Positions 8,685 through 18,249 of a stretch of DNA of 64,000 bases are shown in pieces. Both the position numbers and the translations under genes were made by a program. The notes under the pieces are model-generated. The model did not search any database and was not told the DNA's origin. It saw nothing but the letters and a program-made list of their open reading frames with translations. The number at the start of each line of letters is the position of its first letter. Position 1 is the stretch's first letter. Source of the stretch: Bradyrhizobium tropiciagri (lineage in GTDB: Bacteria; Pseudomonadota; Alphaproteobacteria; Rhizobiales; Xanthobacteraceae); the NCBI RefSeq assembly GCF_018130505.1, contig NZ_JAFCKH010000004.1, forward strand, positions 248,001 to 312,000, read 5' to 3'.

Positions 8685-10133
8685 CTAGTTGTTTTTCTGA
8701 CCCGGCATGGGCTTGGCGCTCACAATGTCGTCAGCTTTGACCCAGCCGGGCGTGCCGATGGCGAACCGCGTCTTGGCACGCGACGCTAGGTCGCGGGCGG
8801 TCTTGGTGTCGCCGCGCAGATAGGCGGCCTGCGCCGAGGCGAGGTCGGCCTGCGCGTAGTCGCCCTTGCGGCCATAGGCCATCGCGAGCTGGGTGAAGCC
8901 GATCGGCGCCTCGGGCTCGCGCGCGACCGCAGCGCGCAGGATGCTTATCGCCTCGTCGTTGAGGCCCTTGTTGTCGGATGCGACCAGCGCCTGGCCGAGC
9001 AGCATCTCGATCAGCGGCGAATTGCCGGAGAGCTGCACCGCCTTGCGCAGCGGGGCGATGGCCTCCGCCGGCCGGCCGCCTTCGAGCAGTGCCTGGCCGC
9101 GCAGCTCGTAGAAATAGGGGTTGTTCGGCTGCACCTGGATCAGGCCGTCGATCTGAGCGATCGCCGACCGCAGATCGCCGTGCAGGTAGGTCGTGATGGC
9201 ACGCGCATAGCGCGCCGGCAGGCTGTTGTTGGAGAGCGGATAGCGGCGATAGACGGTGTCCTGCCGCTCCATGAAGCCGGAGATCTTGGCGCGCATCATG
9301 TCATGGCGAAGCTGCAGCGCCGGATCGTCCTTCTTGTCCCAATACGGGCTCGAGCGCGCCAGCCCTTCCAGCGCGGCGACGCGGTCCACCGGCATCGGGT
9401 GCGACTGCAGATAGGGGTCGGCACCGCGTGCGGCGAACAGGCCTTCGTCGCTGAAGCGCTTGAACGTCTCGTACATGCCCTTCGGGGACTGTCCGGTCGC
9501 GGTCAGGAACTTGACCCCGGCACGGTCGGCGTTCTCTTCCTGCGCGCGCTGATAGGACAATAGGGTGCGCATCACCATCGACTGCGGCGCGGAAATCGCC
9601 GCGGCGCCCGCGCTGGAGAGGCCGTTGCCGGCGCCGCCGCGTGCGCCCGCGGCTATCGCGCCGGCGCCGAGCAGCATCGCGATGATCATCTGGGTCTGCG
9701 CCTGCGCCAGCCGCTCGCGCATCTTGGCGAGGTGGCCGCCGGCGAGATGGCCGGTTTCGTGCGCCAGCACGCCGATGATCTGGTTCGGCGTCTCCGATTG
9801 CAGCAGCGCGCCATAGTTCACGAAGATGCGGCGGCCGTCGGCGACGAAGGCGTTGAAGGCGCCGTCGTTGATGATGACGATCTGGATGTTCTGCTTCTCG
9901 AGCCCCGCGGCGCGCAGGATCGGCCTCGTATATTCACGCAGCAGCTGCTCGGACTCGGTGTCGCGCAGCACCGGCGGCCCCTTTTGCTGCGCACGGGCGG
10001 TCGTGACCGGACCGACCGCGAGTGCGACCGCAGTCACGAGCGCGGTCAGCTTGAACGCGGACAGCTTGCACGTCCTGGCGTAGCAGATCTTGGCGTTGTC
10101 GATCTTGGCGCGAAGCGCGTGACGGAACAGCAT
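8685..10133 (-). CDS. Periplasmic M48 metalloprotease with C-terminal TPRs (BepA-like)
   Basis: A 482-residue protein. An N-terminal hydrophobic signal segment (about 28-48, ending TTARAQQ) precedes the zinc peptidase domain with HETGH (His125, Glu126, His129) and a downstream Glu in AQEENADRAG as third ligand. The C-terminal ~170 residues form TPR helices (PYFYELRGQALLEGGRPAEAIAPLRKAV and following). BepA-type enzymes degrade or help fold outer-membrane proteins such as LptD. A long Ala/Gly-rich segment (MLLGAGAIAAGARGG) follows the zinc site and may contact the membrane. The ATG at 10133 is preferred as it directly precedes the signal segment, but its ribosome site is poor and the start is uncertain; the open frame extends 26 codons further. 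Confidence 0.9.
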   Translation of the reverse strand: MLFRHALRAKIDNAKICYARTCKLSAFKLTALVTAVALAVGPVTTARAQQKGPPVLRDTESEQLLREYTRPILRAAGLEKQNIQIVIINDGAFNAFVADGRRIFVNYGALLQSETPNQIIGVLAHETGHLAGGHLAKMRERLAQAQTQMIIAMLLGAGAIAAGARGGAGNGLSSAGAAAISAPQSMVMRTLLSYQRAQEENADRAGVKFLTATGQSPKGMYETFKRFSDEGLFAARGADPYLQSHPMPVDRVAALEGLARSSPYWDKKDDPALQLRHDMMRAKISGFMERQDTVYRRYPLSNNSLPARYARAITTYLHGDLRSAIAQIDGLIQVQPNNPYFYELRGQALLEGGRPAEAIAPLRKAVQLSGNSPLIEMLLGQALVASDNKGLNDEAISILRAAVAREPEAPIGFTQLAMAYGRKGDYAQADLASAQAAYLRGDTKTARDLASRAKTRFAIGTPGWVKADDIVSAKPMPGQKNN

Positions 10134-10360
10134 GAGGCGATCTATCGGCGATGGCTGGGCGCGCGGCGGCAAGGCCCGACTGCGGCCCCGATCGGACCCG
10201 GCGCGCGGCACAGCCTGTTGTTTTTGCAGTTTTTCGTCACGCGAACCGGGTATTCACTTGGCCTGAAAGCGCTATAAGGAGCCACCGAATGCGGCCAGTC
10301 TGGGGCGGTACCCGATCGCGGGAACCCATCCGGCAACGGCCCGTGCAATAGCAGAATTCC

Positions 10361-11548
10361 ATGCGCGAAGCGACACTGAGAGACCGTGCTAGCAGCCTTT
10401 TGACGGCATCCGGGCGGAGCGATGTTCCGCCGTTCATGGTGATGGACGTGATGGCCGCGGCGGCCCGAATCGAGGCCGCCGGCGGCCATGTCATCCACAT
10501 GGAGGTCGGCCAGCCCGCCGCGCCGGCGCCGAAGCCGGCGATCGCGGCGGCCCAGGCGGCGCTGCTTGACGGGCGGATCGACTACACATCGGCGCTCGGG
10601 ATTCCCCCGCTGCGCGCGCGCATCGCCCGGCATTACCGCGACACGTATGGCTGCGAGGTCGATGCCGAGCGCATCATCGTCACCACGGGCTCGTCGGGCG
10701 GATTCATCCTGGCGTTCCTCGCGATGTTCGAGCCGGGCGACCGCGTGGCGGTCACCGTGCCGGGCTATCCGCCGTATCGGCACATCCTGACCGCGCTCGG
10801 CTGCGAGCCGGTGCTGATCGAAACCTCCGGCGACACCCGTCATGCGCTGACCGGCGAGGCGCTGCTCGCGGCGCATCGCAAGGCGCCGCTGAAGGGCGTC
10901 TTGGTCGGCAGTCCGGCCAACCCGACCGGCACCATGATGTCGCGCGAGGCGCTGTCGAGCCTGATGGCGGCCGCCGACAGTGCCGGCATCCGCTTCATTT
11001 CCGACGAGATCTATCACGGACTCGACTACGCATTCCCGGCGGTGACCGCCGCCGAGCTGTCGCCGCAGGCGCTGGTGATCAACTCGTTCTCGAAATACTT
11101 CTGCATGACCGGCTGGCGTGTCGGCTGGATGGTGGTGCCCGAGGTGCTGGTGCGGCCGATCGAACGGCTGCAGCAGAATCTTTCGATCTCGGTGCCGACG
11201 CTGTCGCAGATCGCGGCCGAAGCTGCGTTCGATGGCCGCGAGGAGATGGAAGCGATCAAGCGCGGTTATCAGGAGAACCGCCGCATCCTTATCGAGGGAC
11301 TGCCGACGGCGGGGCTGACGAAATTTTTACCGGCCGACGGCGCGTTCTATCTCTATGCCGACGTCTCCGACTTCACGTCGGACAGTTTCGCGTTCGCCAG
11401 CGAAATGCTCGAGAAGGCGCATGTTGCGGCGACGCCCGGCGTCGATTTCGATCCGATTCACGGCCGCGCCTTCATCCGCTTCTCCTATGCGCGCTCGGCG
11501 GCCGACATGCAGGAAGCGGTTGCGCGGATCGCGCATTGGCTTAAATAG
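10361..11548 (+). CDS. Fold-type I PLP-dependent aminotransferase (class I/II)
   Basis: A 395-residue enzyme of the AspC/aromatic-aminotransferase superfamily. PLP-binding signs are TTGSSGGF near 108-115, SPANPTG (184-190), SDEIY (214-218) and the Schiff-base Lys245 in NSFSKYFCMTGWRVGW, plus a C-terminal substrate Arg in RFSYARS. The substrate cannot be fixed from sequence; relatives use aspartate, aromatic or alanine-type amino acids. It is divergent from the M48 protease across about 227 bases, where the promoters of both must lie. It is followed 32 bases later by bioY in the same direction. Confidence 0.93.
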   Translation: MREATLRDRASSLLTASGRSDVPPFMVMDVMAAAARIEAAGGHVIHMEVGQPAAPAPKPAIAAAQAALLDGRIDYTSALGIPPLRARIARHYRDTYGCEVDAERIIVTTGSSGGFILAFLAMFEPGDRVAVTVPGYPPYRHILTALGCEPVLIETSGDTRHALTGEALLAAHRKAPLKGVLVGSPANPTGTMMSREALSSLMAAADSAGIRFISDEIYHGLDYAFPAVTAAELSPQALVINSFSKYFCMTGWRVGWMVVPEVLVRPIERLQQNLSISVPTLSQIAAEAAFDGREEMEAIKRGYQENRRILIEGLPTAGLTKFLPADGAFYLYADVSDFTSDSFAFASEMLEKAHVAATPGVDFDPIHGRAFIRFSYARSAADMQEAVARIAHWLK

Positions 11549-11580
11549 CCGGCCATCTTCCAGCTACCCCGGAGTCCAGC

Positions 11581-12198
11581 TTGTCAGTCCCATCGGTTTC
11601 GCAGCCCGCCGTCGCGCGGCACTTTCCTCTTGCGTCGGTGCTGTGGCCCGAGCAGGCCGGGCAGAATTCCGGCATCGTCCGCGCCATCGTGCTGGTGGCG
11701 CTGGGAACTGCATTGTTGACACTGTCAGCGAAAGTGAACCTGCCGCTGCCCTACGTGCCGATGACGCTGCAGACGCTCGCCGTGCTGATGATCGGCGCCA
11801 CCTACGGCTGGCGGCTTGGTAGCGCGACCATGATCGCCTATCTCGCCGAAGGCGCGCTCGGCATGCCGGTTTTTGCCGGTCCCGTCGGTGGCCTCGCGCC
11901 GCTGCTCGGGCCGACCGCAGGCTACCTGTTCGGCTTCGTTGCCGGCGCGCTCGTCACCGGCTGGCTCGCCGAACGCGGCTGGGACCGCAGCGTGAGCCTG
12001 CTGTTCGTGGCGATGGCGATCGGCCACGCCGTCATCTTCGTGGCGGGTTTCGTTTGGCTCGCTTTCGGCATCGGGCTTGGCGCCGAGAAGGCCTGGCTGG
12101 TCGGCGTCGTGCCGTTCGTGGCCGCGAGCCTGGTCAAGAATGCGCTGGCGGCCGCGCTGGTGCCGGCCGCCCGGCGGCTGGTGGATCGCCGCGGATAA
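11581..12198 (+). CDS. bioY: BioY, substrate-binding membrane subunit of biotin transporter
   Basis: A 205-residue integral membrane protein with about six hydrophobic helices and the BioY hallmark regions: LPYVPMTLQTLAVLM, LGMPVFAG, and GPTAGYLFGFVAGALVTGWLAERG. It is the S component of energy-coupling biotin uptake and in many alphaproteobacteria works alone or with BioMN, which are not in this window. It starts at TTG 11581, supported by a GGAG about eight bases upstream. It would supply cofactor to the biotin carrier encoded at 5211-5723. Confidence 0.95.
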   Translation: MSVPSVSQPAVARHFPLASVLWPEQAGQNSGIVRAIVLVALGTALLTLSAKVNLPLPYVPMTLQTLAVLMIGATYGWRLGSATMIAYLAEGALGMPVFAGPVGGLAPLLGPTAGYLFGFVAGALVTGWLAERGWDRSVSLLFVAMAIGHAVIFVAGFVWLAFGIGLGAEKAWLVGVVPFVAASLVKNALAAALVPAARRLVDRRG

Positions 12199-12282
12199 GC
12201 GGCAGGGGCGACACAGTTCCATTTGACTCGCACAGCCAAGTTGATCTTGGCTGTGATTGCCATTTCTGAGGGGGAGTGACAC

Positions 12283-13617
12283 ATGGCAACGACGACCGTT
12301 GCCACGAGCGCGCCGGCTGCTGCCGGCGCGAAGCCGTGGTATAAAGTTCTCTATGTCCAGGTCCTGATCGCGATCGTGCTCGGCGCTTTGGTCGGCTGGC
12401 TGTGGCCAAGCCTTGCCACCAACGAGTGGATCAAGGCGCTCGGCGACGGCTTCATCAAGCTGATCAAGATGGTGATCGCGCCGATCATCTTCTGCACCGT
12501 GGTATCGGGCATCGCGCATATCCAGGATGCCAAGAAGGTCGGCCGCATCGGCGTCAAGGCGCTGGTCTATTTCGAGGTGGTCTCGACCTTCGCGCTGGTG
12601 ATCGGACTGATCGTCGGCAATCTGGTGAAGCCCGGCGCGGGCTTCGGCAACGCGGCGGCGAACGCGCAGGCGGTCGCCGGCTACGCCAAGCAGGCCGAGG
12701 CGCAGAAGAGCGTCGACTTCGTCCTGCACATCATCCCGGACACCGTGGTCGGCGCGTTCGCGCAGGGCGAAATCCTGCAGGTGCTGCTGTTCTCGGTGCT
12801 GTTCGGCTTCGCCATCATGGGCCTCGGCGAACGCGGCCACACCATCCGCTCGTTCATCGACGATGCCGCGCATGCCGTGTTCGGCGTGATCTCGATCGTG
12901 ATGCGGGCGGCGCCGATCGGCGCGTTCGGCGCGATGGCCTACACCATCGGCAAGTTCGGCACCGGCGCGATCCTCAACCTGGTCGGCCTGATCGCGACGT
13001 TCTATCTGACCGCCGGGTTGTTCGTCTTCGTGGTGCTCGGCTTCATCGCGCGGATGGCCGGGTTCTCGATCTTCAAGTTCCTCGCCTATATCAAGGACGA
13101 GCTGCTGATCGTGCTCGGCACCTCGTCCTCCGAGAGCGCGCTGCCGTCCTTGATGGAGAAGCTGGAGCGGCTCGGCTGCTCGAAATCGGTGGTCGGCCTC
13201 GTGGTGCCCACGGGTTATTCGTTCAACCTCGACGGCACCAACATCTACATGACGCTGGCGACGCTGTTCATCGCGCAGGCGCTCGGCTACGACCTCTCGT
13301 TCAGCCAGCAGCTCACGATCCTGGTGGTGGCGATGCTGACCTCGAAGGGCGCGTCCGGCATCACCGGCGCGGGCTTCATCACGCTGGCGGCGACGCTCGC
13401 GGTGGTCGATCCGCGGCTGGTACCGGGCATGGCGATCGTGCTCGGCATCGACAAGTTCATGAGCGAGTGCCGCGCGCTGACCAATCTGTGCGGCAACGGC
13501 GTCGCCTGCGTGATCGTTGCCTGGTGGGAGGGCGAGCTCGACCGCGACAAGCTCAACGCCAATCTCGCCAAGCAGATCGATCCGACCGACATGGAGACCG
13601 CGCTGACGACGGATTAG
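12283..13617 (+). CDS. dctA: C4-dicarboxylate:cation symporter DctA
   Basis: A 444-residue DAACS-family transporter (family length about 440) that imports succinate, fumarate and malate. It shows multiple hydrophobic helices, the serine-rich reentrant loop [12 protein letters not shown], the [13 protein letters not shown] motif and the C-terminal helical hairpin with [22 protein letters not shown] ribosome site lies seven bases before the ATG. In rhizobia DctA feeds symbiotic nitrogen fixation; no dctBD two-component genes lie beside it. The stop is 14 bases from the convergent oxidoreductase gene, with no terminator hairpin visible between. Confidence 0.97.
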   Translation: MATTTVATSAPAAAGAKPWYKVLYVQVLIAIVLGALVGWLWPSLATNEWIKALGDGFIKLIKMVIAPIIFCTVVSGIAHIQDAKKVGRIGVKALVYFEVVSTFALVIGLIVGNLVKPGAGFGNAAANAQAVAGYAKQAEAQKSVDFVLHIIPDTVVGAFAQGEILQVLLFSVLFGFAIMGLGERGHTIRSFIDDAAHAVFGVISIVMRAAPIGAFGAMAYTIGKFGTGAILNLVGLIATFYLTAGLFVFVVLGFIARMAGFSIFKFLAYIKDELLIVLGTSSSESALPSLMEKLERLGCSKSVVGLVVPTGYSFNLDGTNIYMTLATLFIAQALGYDLSFSQQLTILVVAMLTSKGASGITGAGFITLAATLAVVDPRLVPGMAIVLGIDKFMSECRALTNLCGNGVACVIVAWWEGELDRDKLNANLAKQIDPTDMETALTTD

Positions 13618-13630
13618 TTCAAGTCTGCAA

Positions 13631-14863
13631 CTAAAACCTGTCGATGCGATACGGCGAGGCGTCCACCGAGGAAGCCTCGCCGTTCATCATTTCGGCCAGC
13701 AGTTTTGCCGTGGCCGGGCCGAGCGTCAGGCCCTGATGGCCGTGGCCGAAATTCGTCCACAGGCCGCGATGGGTCGGAACGGGCCCGAGCACCGGAAGCA
13801 TGTCGGGCATGCAGGGGCGAGTGCCGTACCATGGTTCGGGCTCGACGCGCGTGCCGATGTCGAGCAGTCCGCGCGCGGCGGCTTCTGCGTGGCCGAGCTG
13901 AATTGGCCGCGCCGGCGCGTCAGGGGCGGTCAGCTCCGCGCCGGTCGTGATGCGGATTCCCTTCACCATCGGCGCCATTCCGTAGCCGTTCGCGGTATCG
14001 ATCAGGGGTAGATCGAGCGAGCGGCCGCCGCTGAAGTGCATGTGGTAACCGCGCTTGCGCACCAGCGGGATCCGGTAGCCGAACCTGCGCAGCAATTGCG
14101 GAGACCAGGGCCCGAGCGCAACCACCGCATTGGCGGCTTCGATCCGGCCGCTGGCGAGGTCGAGCGACCAGCCCGCCGAGGTTTCGCGCAGTGTGTCCGC
14201 GTCGCCGCGGAGGATCGTGCCGCCGAGGCGCTCAAACAATCCGGCATAGGCCGAGACCAGCCCGCCGGGGTCCGACACGGTCCAAGGCTCGAGCCAGTGA
14301 ATGGCGCCGGGCAGGTCGTCGCGCAGCAGAGGCTCGGCTCTCGCGAGTTCGTTGCCGCTCAACACCTGGAACCGGACGCCATGGTCGCGGCGGTTCTCTT
14401 CCGCGATTGCGACCGCGTGGTCCAGCGCGGCCGGATCGCGGTACAGGATGCGAAATCCGGCGCGCCGGATCAGGTTGTCGGCATGGGCCTCACGGATCAG
14501 CGTGTCGTGCTCCGCTGCGGCTCGGGTGATCAGACCCGCCCAGGCGGCGCTGGCAGCGCGGTGCCGCTCGGGCGCGGAGTGCCACCAGTAGCGCAGCAGC
14601 GGACCGGCATGCTGGTGCAGTGAAGCCAGGCGATAGCGGATGTCGTTGGTGCGGCCCAGCGCGATCCGGGCCAGCGTGGCGAAGTCGCGCGGCATCGGAT
14701 AGGGCCGCACGGCCTCGCTCTGAATGATCCCGGTGTTGCCGTAGCTGGTCTCCCGGCCGGGCTCCTTGCGGTCGACCAGCGTCACCGACCAGCCGCGGCG
14801 CTGCAGGTGCAAGGCGGTAGAGACGCCCACCATGCCGCCGCCAAGAACGATCGCGCTTTGCAT
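13631..14863 (-). CDS. FAD-dependent D-amino-acid dehydrogenase-like oxidoreductase
   Basis: A 410-residue DAO-family flavoprotein with an N-terminal Rossmann FAD motif (IVLGGGMVGVSTALHL), the DadA-type segment GRETSYGNTGIIQSEAVRPYPMP, a substrate-domain middle and the C-terminal FAD-contact region GLWTNFGHGHQGLTLGPATAKLL. It likely oxidises D-amino acids or a related secondary amine, passing electrons to the quinone pool; the substrate is not determined. It converges with dctA. Confidence 0.92.
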   Translation of the reverse strand: MQSAIVLGGGMVGVSTALHLQRRGWSVTLVDRKEPGRETSYGNTGIIQSEAVRPYPMPRDFATLARIALGRTNDIRYRLASLHQHAGPLLRYWWHSAPERHRAASAAWAGLITRAAAEHDTLIREAHADNLIRRAGFRILYRDPAALDHAVAIAEENRRDHGVRFQVLSGNELARAEPLLRDDLPGAIHWLEPWTVSDPGGLVSAYAGLFERLGGTILRGDADTLRETSAGWSLDLASGRIEAANAVVALGPWSPQLLRRFGYRIPLVRKRGYHMHFSGGRSLDLPLIDTANGYGMAPMVKGIRITTGAELTAPDAPARPIQLGHAEAAARGLLDIGTRVEPEPWYGTRPCMPDMLPVLGPVPTHRGLWTNFGHGHQGLTLGPATAKLLAEMMNGEASSVDASPYRIDRF

Positions 14864-14927
14864 TGAGCTGCTTCCCCGTCAGGGCTGCCTCGGGCCGGCA
14901 TCCGAGGCACATTCGACGATTCAAGAA

Positions 14928-14954
14928 AAACGCCCGGCTGCGAACCGGGCGTTT
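14928..14954 (-). terminator. Rho-independent terminator of rne
   Basis: A perfect ten-base stem (AAACGCCCGG with CCGGGCGTTT) and seven-base loop lie 16 bases beyond the rne stop, with T-rich sequence after the stem on the minus strand. Confidence 0.9.
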
Positions 14955-14970
14955 GCTTATGTGATCGGTG

Positions 14971-17900
14971 CTAGTTGCCGCCGCCGAAACGCCGCGACCA
15001 CCAGCCCTTGCGGGCCGGAGCCTCGGCGGTTGCGGCCGGCGCGGGCTCTGCCTCGGCTGCAGCAGCGACCGGGTCCTCCGCCGGGGTCTCGACCAGCGCA
15101 GGCGCCGGAGCCTCCGCCTGCGGGCTCGCCATGAAGCTGACCTTCTCGCGCACCGTCGACCGGCGCCGCGCGGCCCGATCCGGCTCGGCTGCGGCTTCCT
15201 CCGGCACAGCGGCGGCCTCGGGTGTCGCGGCCGGTTCGAACGGGGCGGCGGTTTCAGCGGGCAACTCGGCTTCGACATGCGCCGGCGCAACCGGCTCCAT
15301 GTCCGACGCCGCAACCGGCTCGGGCTGCTCCAGCGTCGGGGCAGGCTCGAACTGGCCGTCGAAATCGGCGACCGCTTCAGTGGCTTCCGGCTCGCCGGCC
15401 GGACTCAGCTCATCGGCGATCGATCCGGCGAGACCTTCCTCGGGTCCGCCGGTGCCGCGCCGGCGGCGGCCGCCGCGACGTCCGCGACGGCGCGGGCGGC
15501 GCTCGCCGTTGCCGGCCTGATCGCCGCGGGCAAATTCCGACTGCTCGTCGCCGCCGTCCTCCTCGCCCTCGGCATCCTCGGCGGGCGCCGCTTCGGCGCC
15601 TTCCGGCAAGACGTGCATGAGGTCGCCGTCCTCGCGCGGCTGAGTGCCTTCGCGTGCTTCGCCGCTGCTGCCGCGGCCGCGGCGCCGGCGACGCCGCTTG
15701 CGGCGCTGACCATCGCCTTCGCCGCCCTCAGTGCCGGCGTCCTCACCGGCAGCCTGCTCGTCGGCAAGGCCCTCGGTCTCGTCGGTCTCGACCTCGGCCT
15801 CGTATTCAAACACCTCTTCTTCGTCGTCGGCTTCCTCGGGCTGAGCCGGCGCGGCGGACGCCTGGGCCGCCAGCAGCGCCTTCGCCGCCTCGAGCGTATG
15901 CACCTGCTCGCCGCGATCGATGATGTAGGACTGCGTGCCGTGCACGGTGGCATCGGCGACGATCGACAGCGCGACCTTGAAGGAGTCCTCGAGATCGCGC
16001 AGGTGGCCGCGCTTGTGGTTGAGGACGTAGAGCGCGACGTCGGTGCGGGTGCGCACCACCAGATTGTGGGTCGCGCCCTTCATCAGAATTTCTTCGATGC
16101 CGCGCAGCAACTGCAGCGCCACCGACGAGACCGAGCGGACGTGACCGCTTCCGCCGCATTGCGGGCAGGGCTCGGTCGAGCTCTCCAGCACGCTGGCGCG
16201 GATGCGCTGGCGCGACATCTCCAGCAGGCCGAAATGTGAGATACGGCCGACCTGGATCCGCGCGCGGTCCTGGCGCAGGCAGTCCGACAGCTTGCGCTCG
16301 ACCGCACGGTTGTTGCGCTTCTCGTCCATGTCGATGAAGTCGATGACGATCAGGCCGGCAAGGTCGCGGAGGCGGAGCTGCCTTGCGACTTCCTCCGCCG
16401 CTTCGAGGTTGGTCTTGAGCGCGGTGTCCTCGATGTGGTGCTCGCGCGTGGCGCGGCCCGAGTTGACGTCGATCGAGACCAGCGCCTCGGTCTGGTTGAT
16501 GACGATGTAGCCGCCGGAGCGCAACTGCACGGTCGGCGAAAACATCGCGTCGAGCTGGCTCTCGACGCCCATCCGCGAGAACAGCGGCTGGCTGCCTTCA
16601 CGATACTGCTTCACCGCGCGCACATTGGCCGGCATCAGCATCTTCATGAAGTCGCGGGCCTCGCGGTAGCCGGCTTCGCCCGCCACCTGGATCTCGTCGA
16701 TCTCCTTGTTGTAGAGGTCGCGCAGCGAGCGCTTGATCAGCGAGCCTTCCTCGTAGACCAGGGTCGGCGCCTGCGACTTCAGCGTCAGGTCGCGCACCGT
16801 CTCCCACATCCGGATCAGGTATTCGAAGTCGCGCTTGATCTCGGGCTTGCTGCGGGAGGCGCCGGCGGTGCGCAGGATGATGCCCATGCCCTCGGGCACG
16901 TCGAGGTCCTGCACGACCTCCTTCAGGCGAGAGCGGTCCTGGGCGGAGGTGATCTTGCGGCTGATGCCGCCGCCGCGCGCGGTGTTGGGCATCAGCACGG
17001 CGTAGCGGCCGGCGAGCGACAGATAGGTGGTCAGCGCGGCGCCCTTGTTGCCGCGCTCTTCCTTGACGACCTGCACCAGCATCACCTGGCGGCGCTTGAT
17101 GACTTCCTGGATCTTGTACTGGCGGCGGGGACGGAACGAGCGCTCGGGAACCTCCTCGAGCACGTCATCGCCGCCGACGGATTCGACCTCTTCTTCCTCG
17201 GTCTCGTCGTCATCCTCGTCATCATCGGCTTCTTCGCCCGCGGCTGCATCGGCCGTGATCGTATCCCCGGCGTGAGTCTGCTCGGAGAGGGCATACTCGG
17301 CGATGGGCTGGTCATCGCCGCCCGCGTGGACCTCGTCGGCATGATCGTGATCATGATGCGCAACATCGTCGGCGTGCGCGGCATTTTCCTCGATCTGTTC
17401 CGCCTGCGCCCGCTCGGGTTCGTGATTGAGCTCGACGGTGTCGGCGGCATCAGGCGCTGCCGAGGCCGCGGAGGCCTCGACCACAGCGGCGACGGGATCG
17501 CGCTGTGGCTCGCCATCCGACGCTGCAGTCACCTCTCGGGCATGGTCGTGCTCGTGCTCATGGTCGTGCGGCTGAGCAACGTCGTCACCTGCCCGATGGT
17601 CGTAGGCATGATGATCATGGGCGTGATGATCGTGGGCGTGATCGTCGGAATGCACGTGGTCATGGTCGTGATCATGGCCATGCTCGTGGTCATGTGCCTC
17701 GTGCTCGTGACCATCGTGCTCATGGCCTTCGTGCTCATGGCCTTCGTGTTCGTGGCCTTCATGGGCCATCACGCCGTGGTCGTGGTGCTCGGCGTCGCCG
17801 GGAACCTCGTGATCGCCGCGCGGTTCGGCCGCCGGCTGCTCGCCTGCGCCCTCGACCACCTCGCTCTGCACGCGCTCGCCATGGCCGCGGCGGCGGGCGT

Positions 17901-18249
17901 TGCGGTGGCGCGAGCGGCGGCGGTGGCCGCGGTTTTCCTGCTCTTCCTCGGCCTCGCGATGGGCGCGCTCTTCGGCCTCGATCAGCGCCTGACGGTCGGC
18001 GACCGGGATCTGGTAATAATCGGGATGGATTTCGCTGAAGGCGAGGAAGCCGTGCCGGTTGCCGCCATACTCGATGAAGGCGGCCTGCAACGACGGCTCT
18101 ACGCGCGTCACCTTGGCGAGGTAGATATTACCGCGCAGTTGTTTGCGCTGGGCGGTCTCGAAATCAAATTCTTCGACGCGATTGCCACGGACCACAACGA
18201 CCCGGGTCTCTTCCGGGTGGGTGGCATCGATCAACATCTTGTTGGGCAT
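14971..18249 (-). CDS. rne: Ribonuclease E (Rne/Rng family) with long S1-domain insert
   Basis: A 1092-residue endoribonuclease, the core of mRNA decay and rRNA processing. The N-terminal part NIYLAKVTRVEPSLQAAFIEYG begins an S1 domain that resumes at VMLVQVVKEERGNKGAALTTY. Between them (about residues 97-370) is an insert with a basic Arg-rich stretch, a His-rich tract (about 156-236) and an acidic run. The catalytic region has TRE-like HHIEDTALKTN, the metal-site IDFIDMDEKRNNRAVE and the Zn-link CPQCGGSG. The C-terminal ~330 residues are disordered, alternating acidic and Arg-rich (KRRRRRRGRG, RRPRRRGRRGGRRRRG), as expected of a degradosome/RNA-binding scaffold. I chose ATG 18249 (MPNKMLID) as the family start; the longer frame is upstream leader. 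Confidence 0.97.
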   Translation of the reverse strand: MPNKMLIDATHPEETRVVVVRGNRVEEFDFETAQRKQLRGNIYLAKVTRVEPSLQAAFIEYGGNRHGFLAFSEIHPDYYQIPVADRQALIEAEERAHREAEEEQENRGHRRRSRHRNARRRGHGERVQSEVVEGAGEQPAAEPRGDHEVPGDAEHHDHGVMAHEGHEHEGHEHEGHEHDGHEHEAHDHEHGHDHDHDHVHSDDHAHDHHAHDHHAYDHRAGDDVAQPHDHEHEHDHAREVTAASDGEPQRDPVAAVVEASAASAAPDAADTVELNHEPERAQAEQIEENAAHADDVAHHDHDHADEVHAGGDDQPIAEYALSEQTHAGDTITADAAAGEEADDDEDDDETEEEEVESVGGDDVLEEVPERSFRPRRQYKIQEVIKRRQVMLVQVVKEERGNKGAALTTYLSLAGRYAVLMPNTARGGGISRKITSAQDRSRLKEVVQDLDVPEGMGIILRTAGASRSKPEIKRDFEYLIRMWETVRDLTLKSQAPTLVYEEGSLIKRSLRDLYNKEIDEIQVAGEAGYREARDFMKMLMPANVRAVKQYREGSQPLFSRMGVESQLDAMFSPTVQLRSGGYIVINQTEALVSIDVNSGRATREHHIEDTALKTNLEAAEEVARQLRLRDLAGLIVIDFIDMDEKRNNRAVERKLSDCLRQDRARIQVGRISHFGLLEMSRQRIRASVLESSTEPCPQCGGSGHVRSVSSVALQLLRGIEEILMKGATHNLVVRTRTDVALYVLNHKRGHLRDLEDSFKVALSIVADATVHGTQSYIIDRGEQVHTLEAAKALLAAQASAAPAQPEEADDEEEVFEYEAEVETDETEGLADEQAAGEDAGTEGGEGDGQRRKRRRRRRGRGSSGEAREGTQPREDGDLMHVLPEGAEAAPAEDAEGEEDGGDEQSEFARGDQAGNGERRPRRRGRRGGRRRRGTGGPEEGLAGSIADELSPAGEPEATEAVADFDGQFEPAPTLEQPEPVAASDMEPVAPAHVEAELPAETAAPFEPAATPEAAAVPEEAAAEPDRAARRRSTVREKVSFMASPQAEAPAPALVETPAEDPVAAAAEAEPAPAATAEAPARKGWWSRRFGGGN

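Noticed and set aside
10142-11017. 291-codon minus-strand frame opposite the aminotransferase
   Set aside because: The plus-strand gene has the full set of PLP motifs; the antisense product has none.
14968-16239. 423-codon plus-strand frame opposite the C-terminal part of rne
   Set aside because: It is the mirror of the Arg/Glu-rich tail and has no independent start signal.
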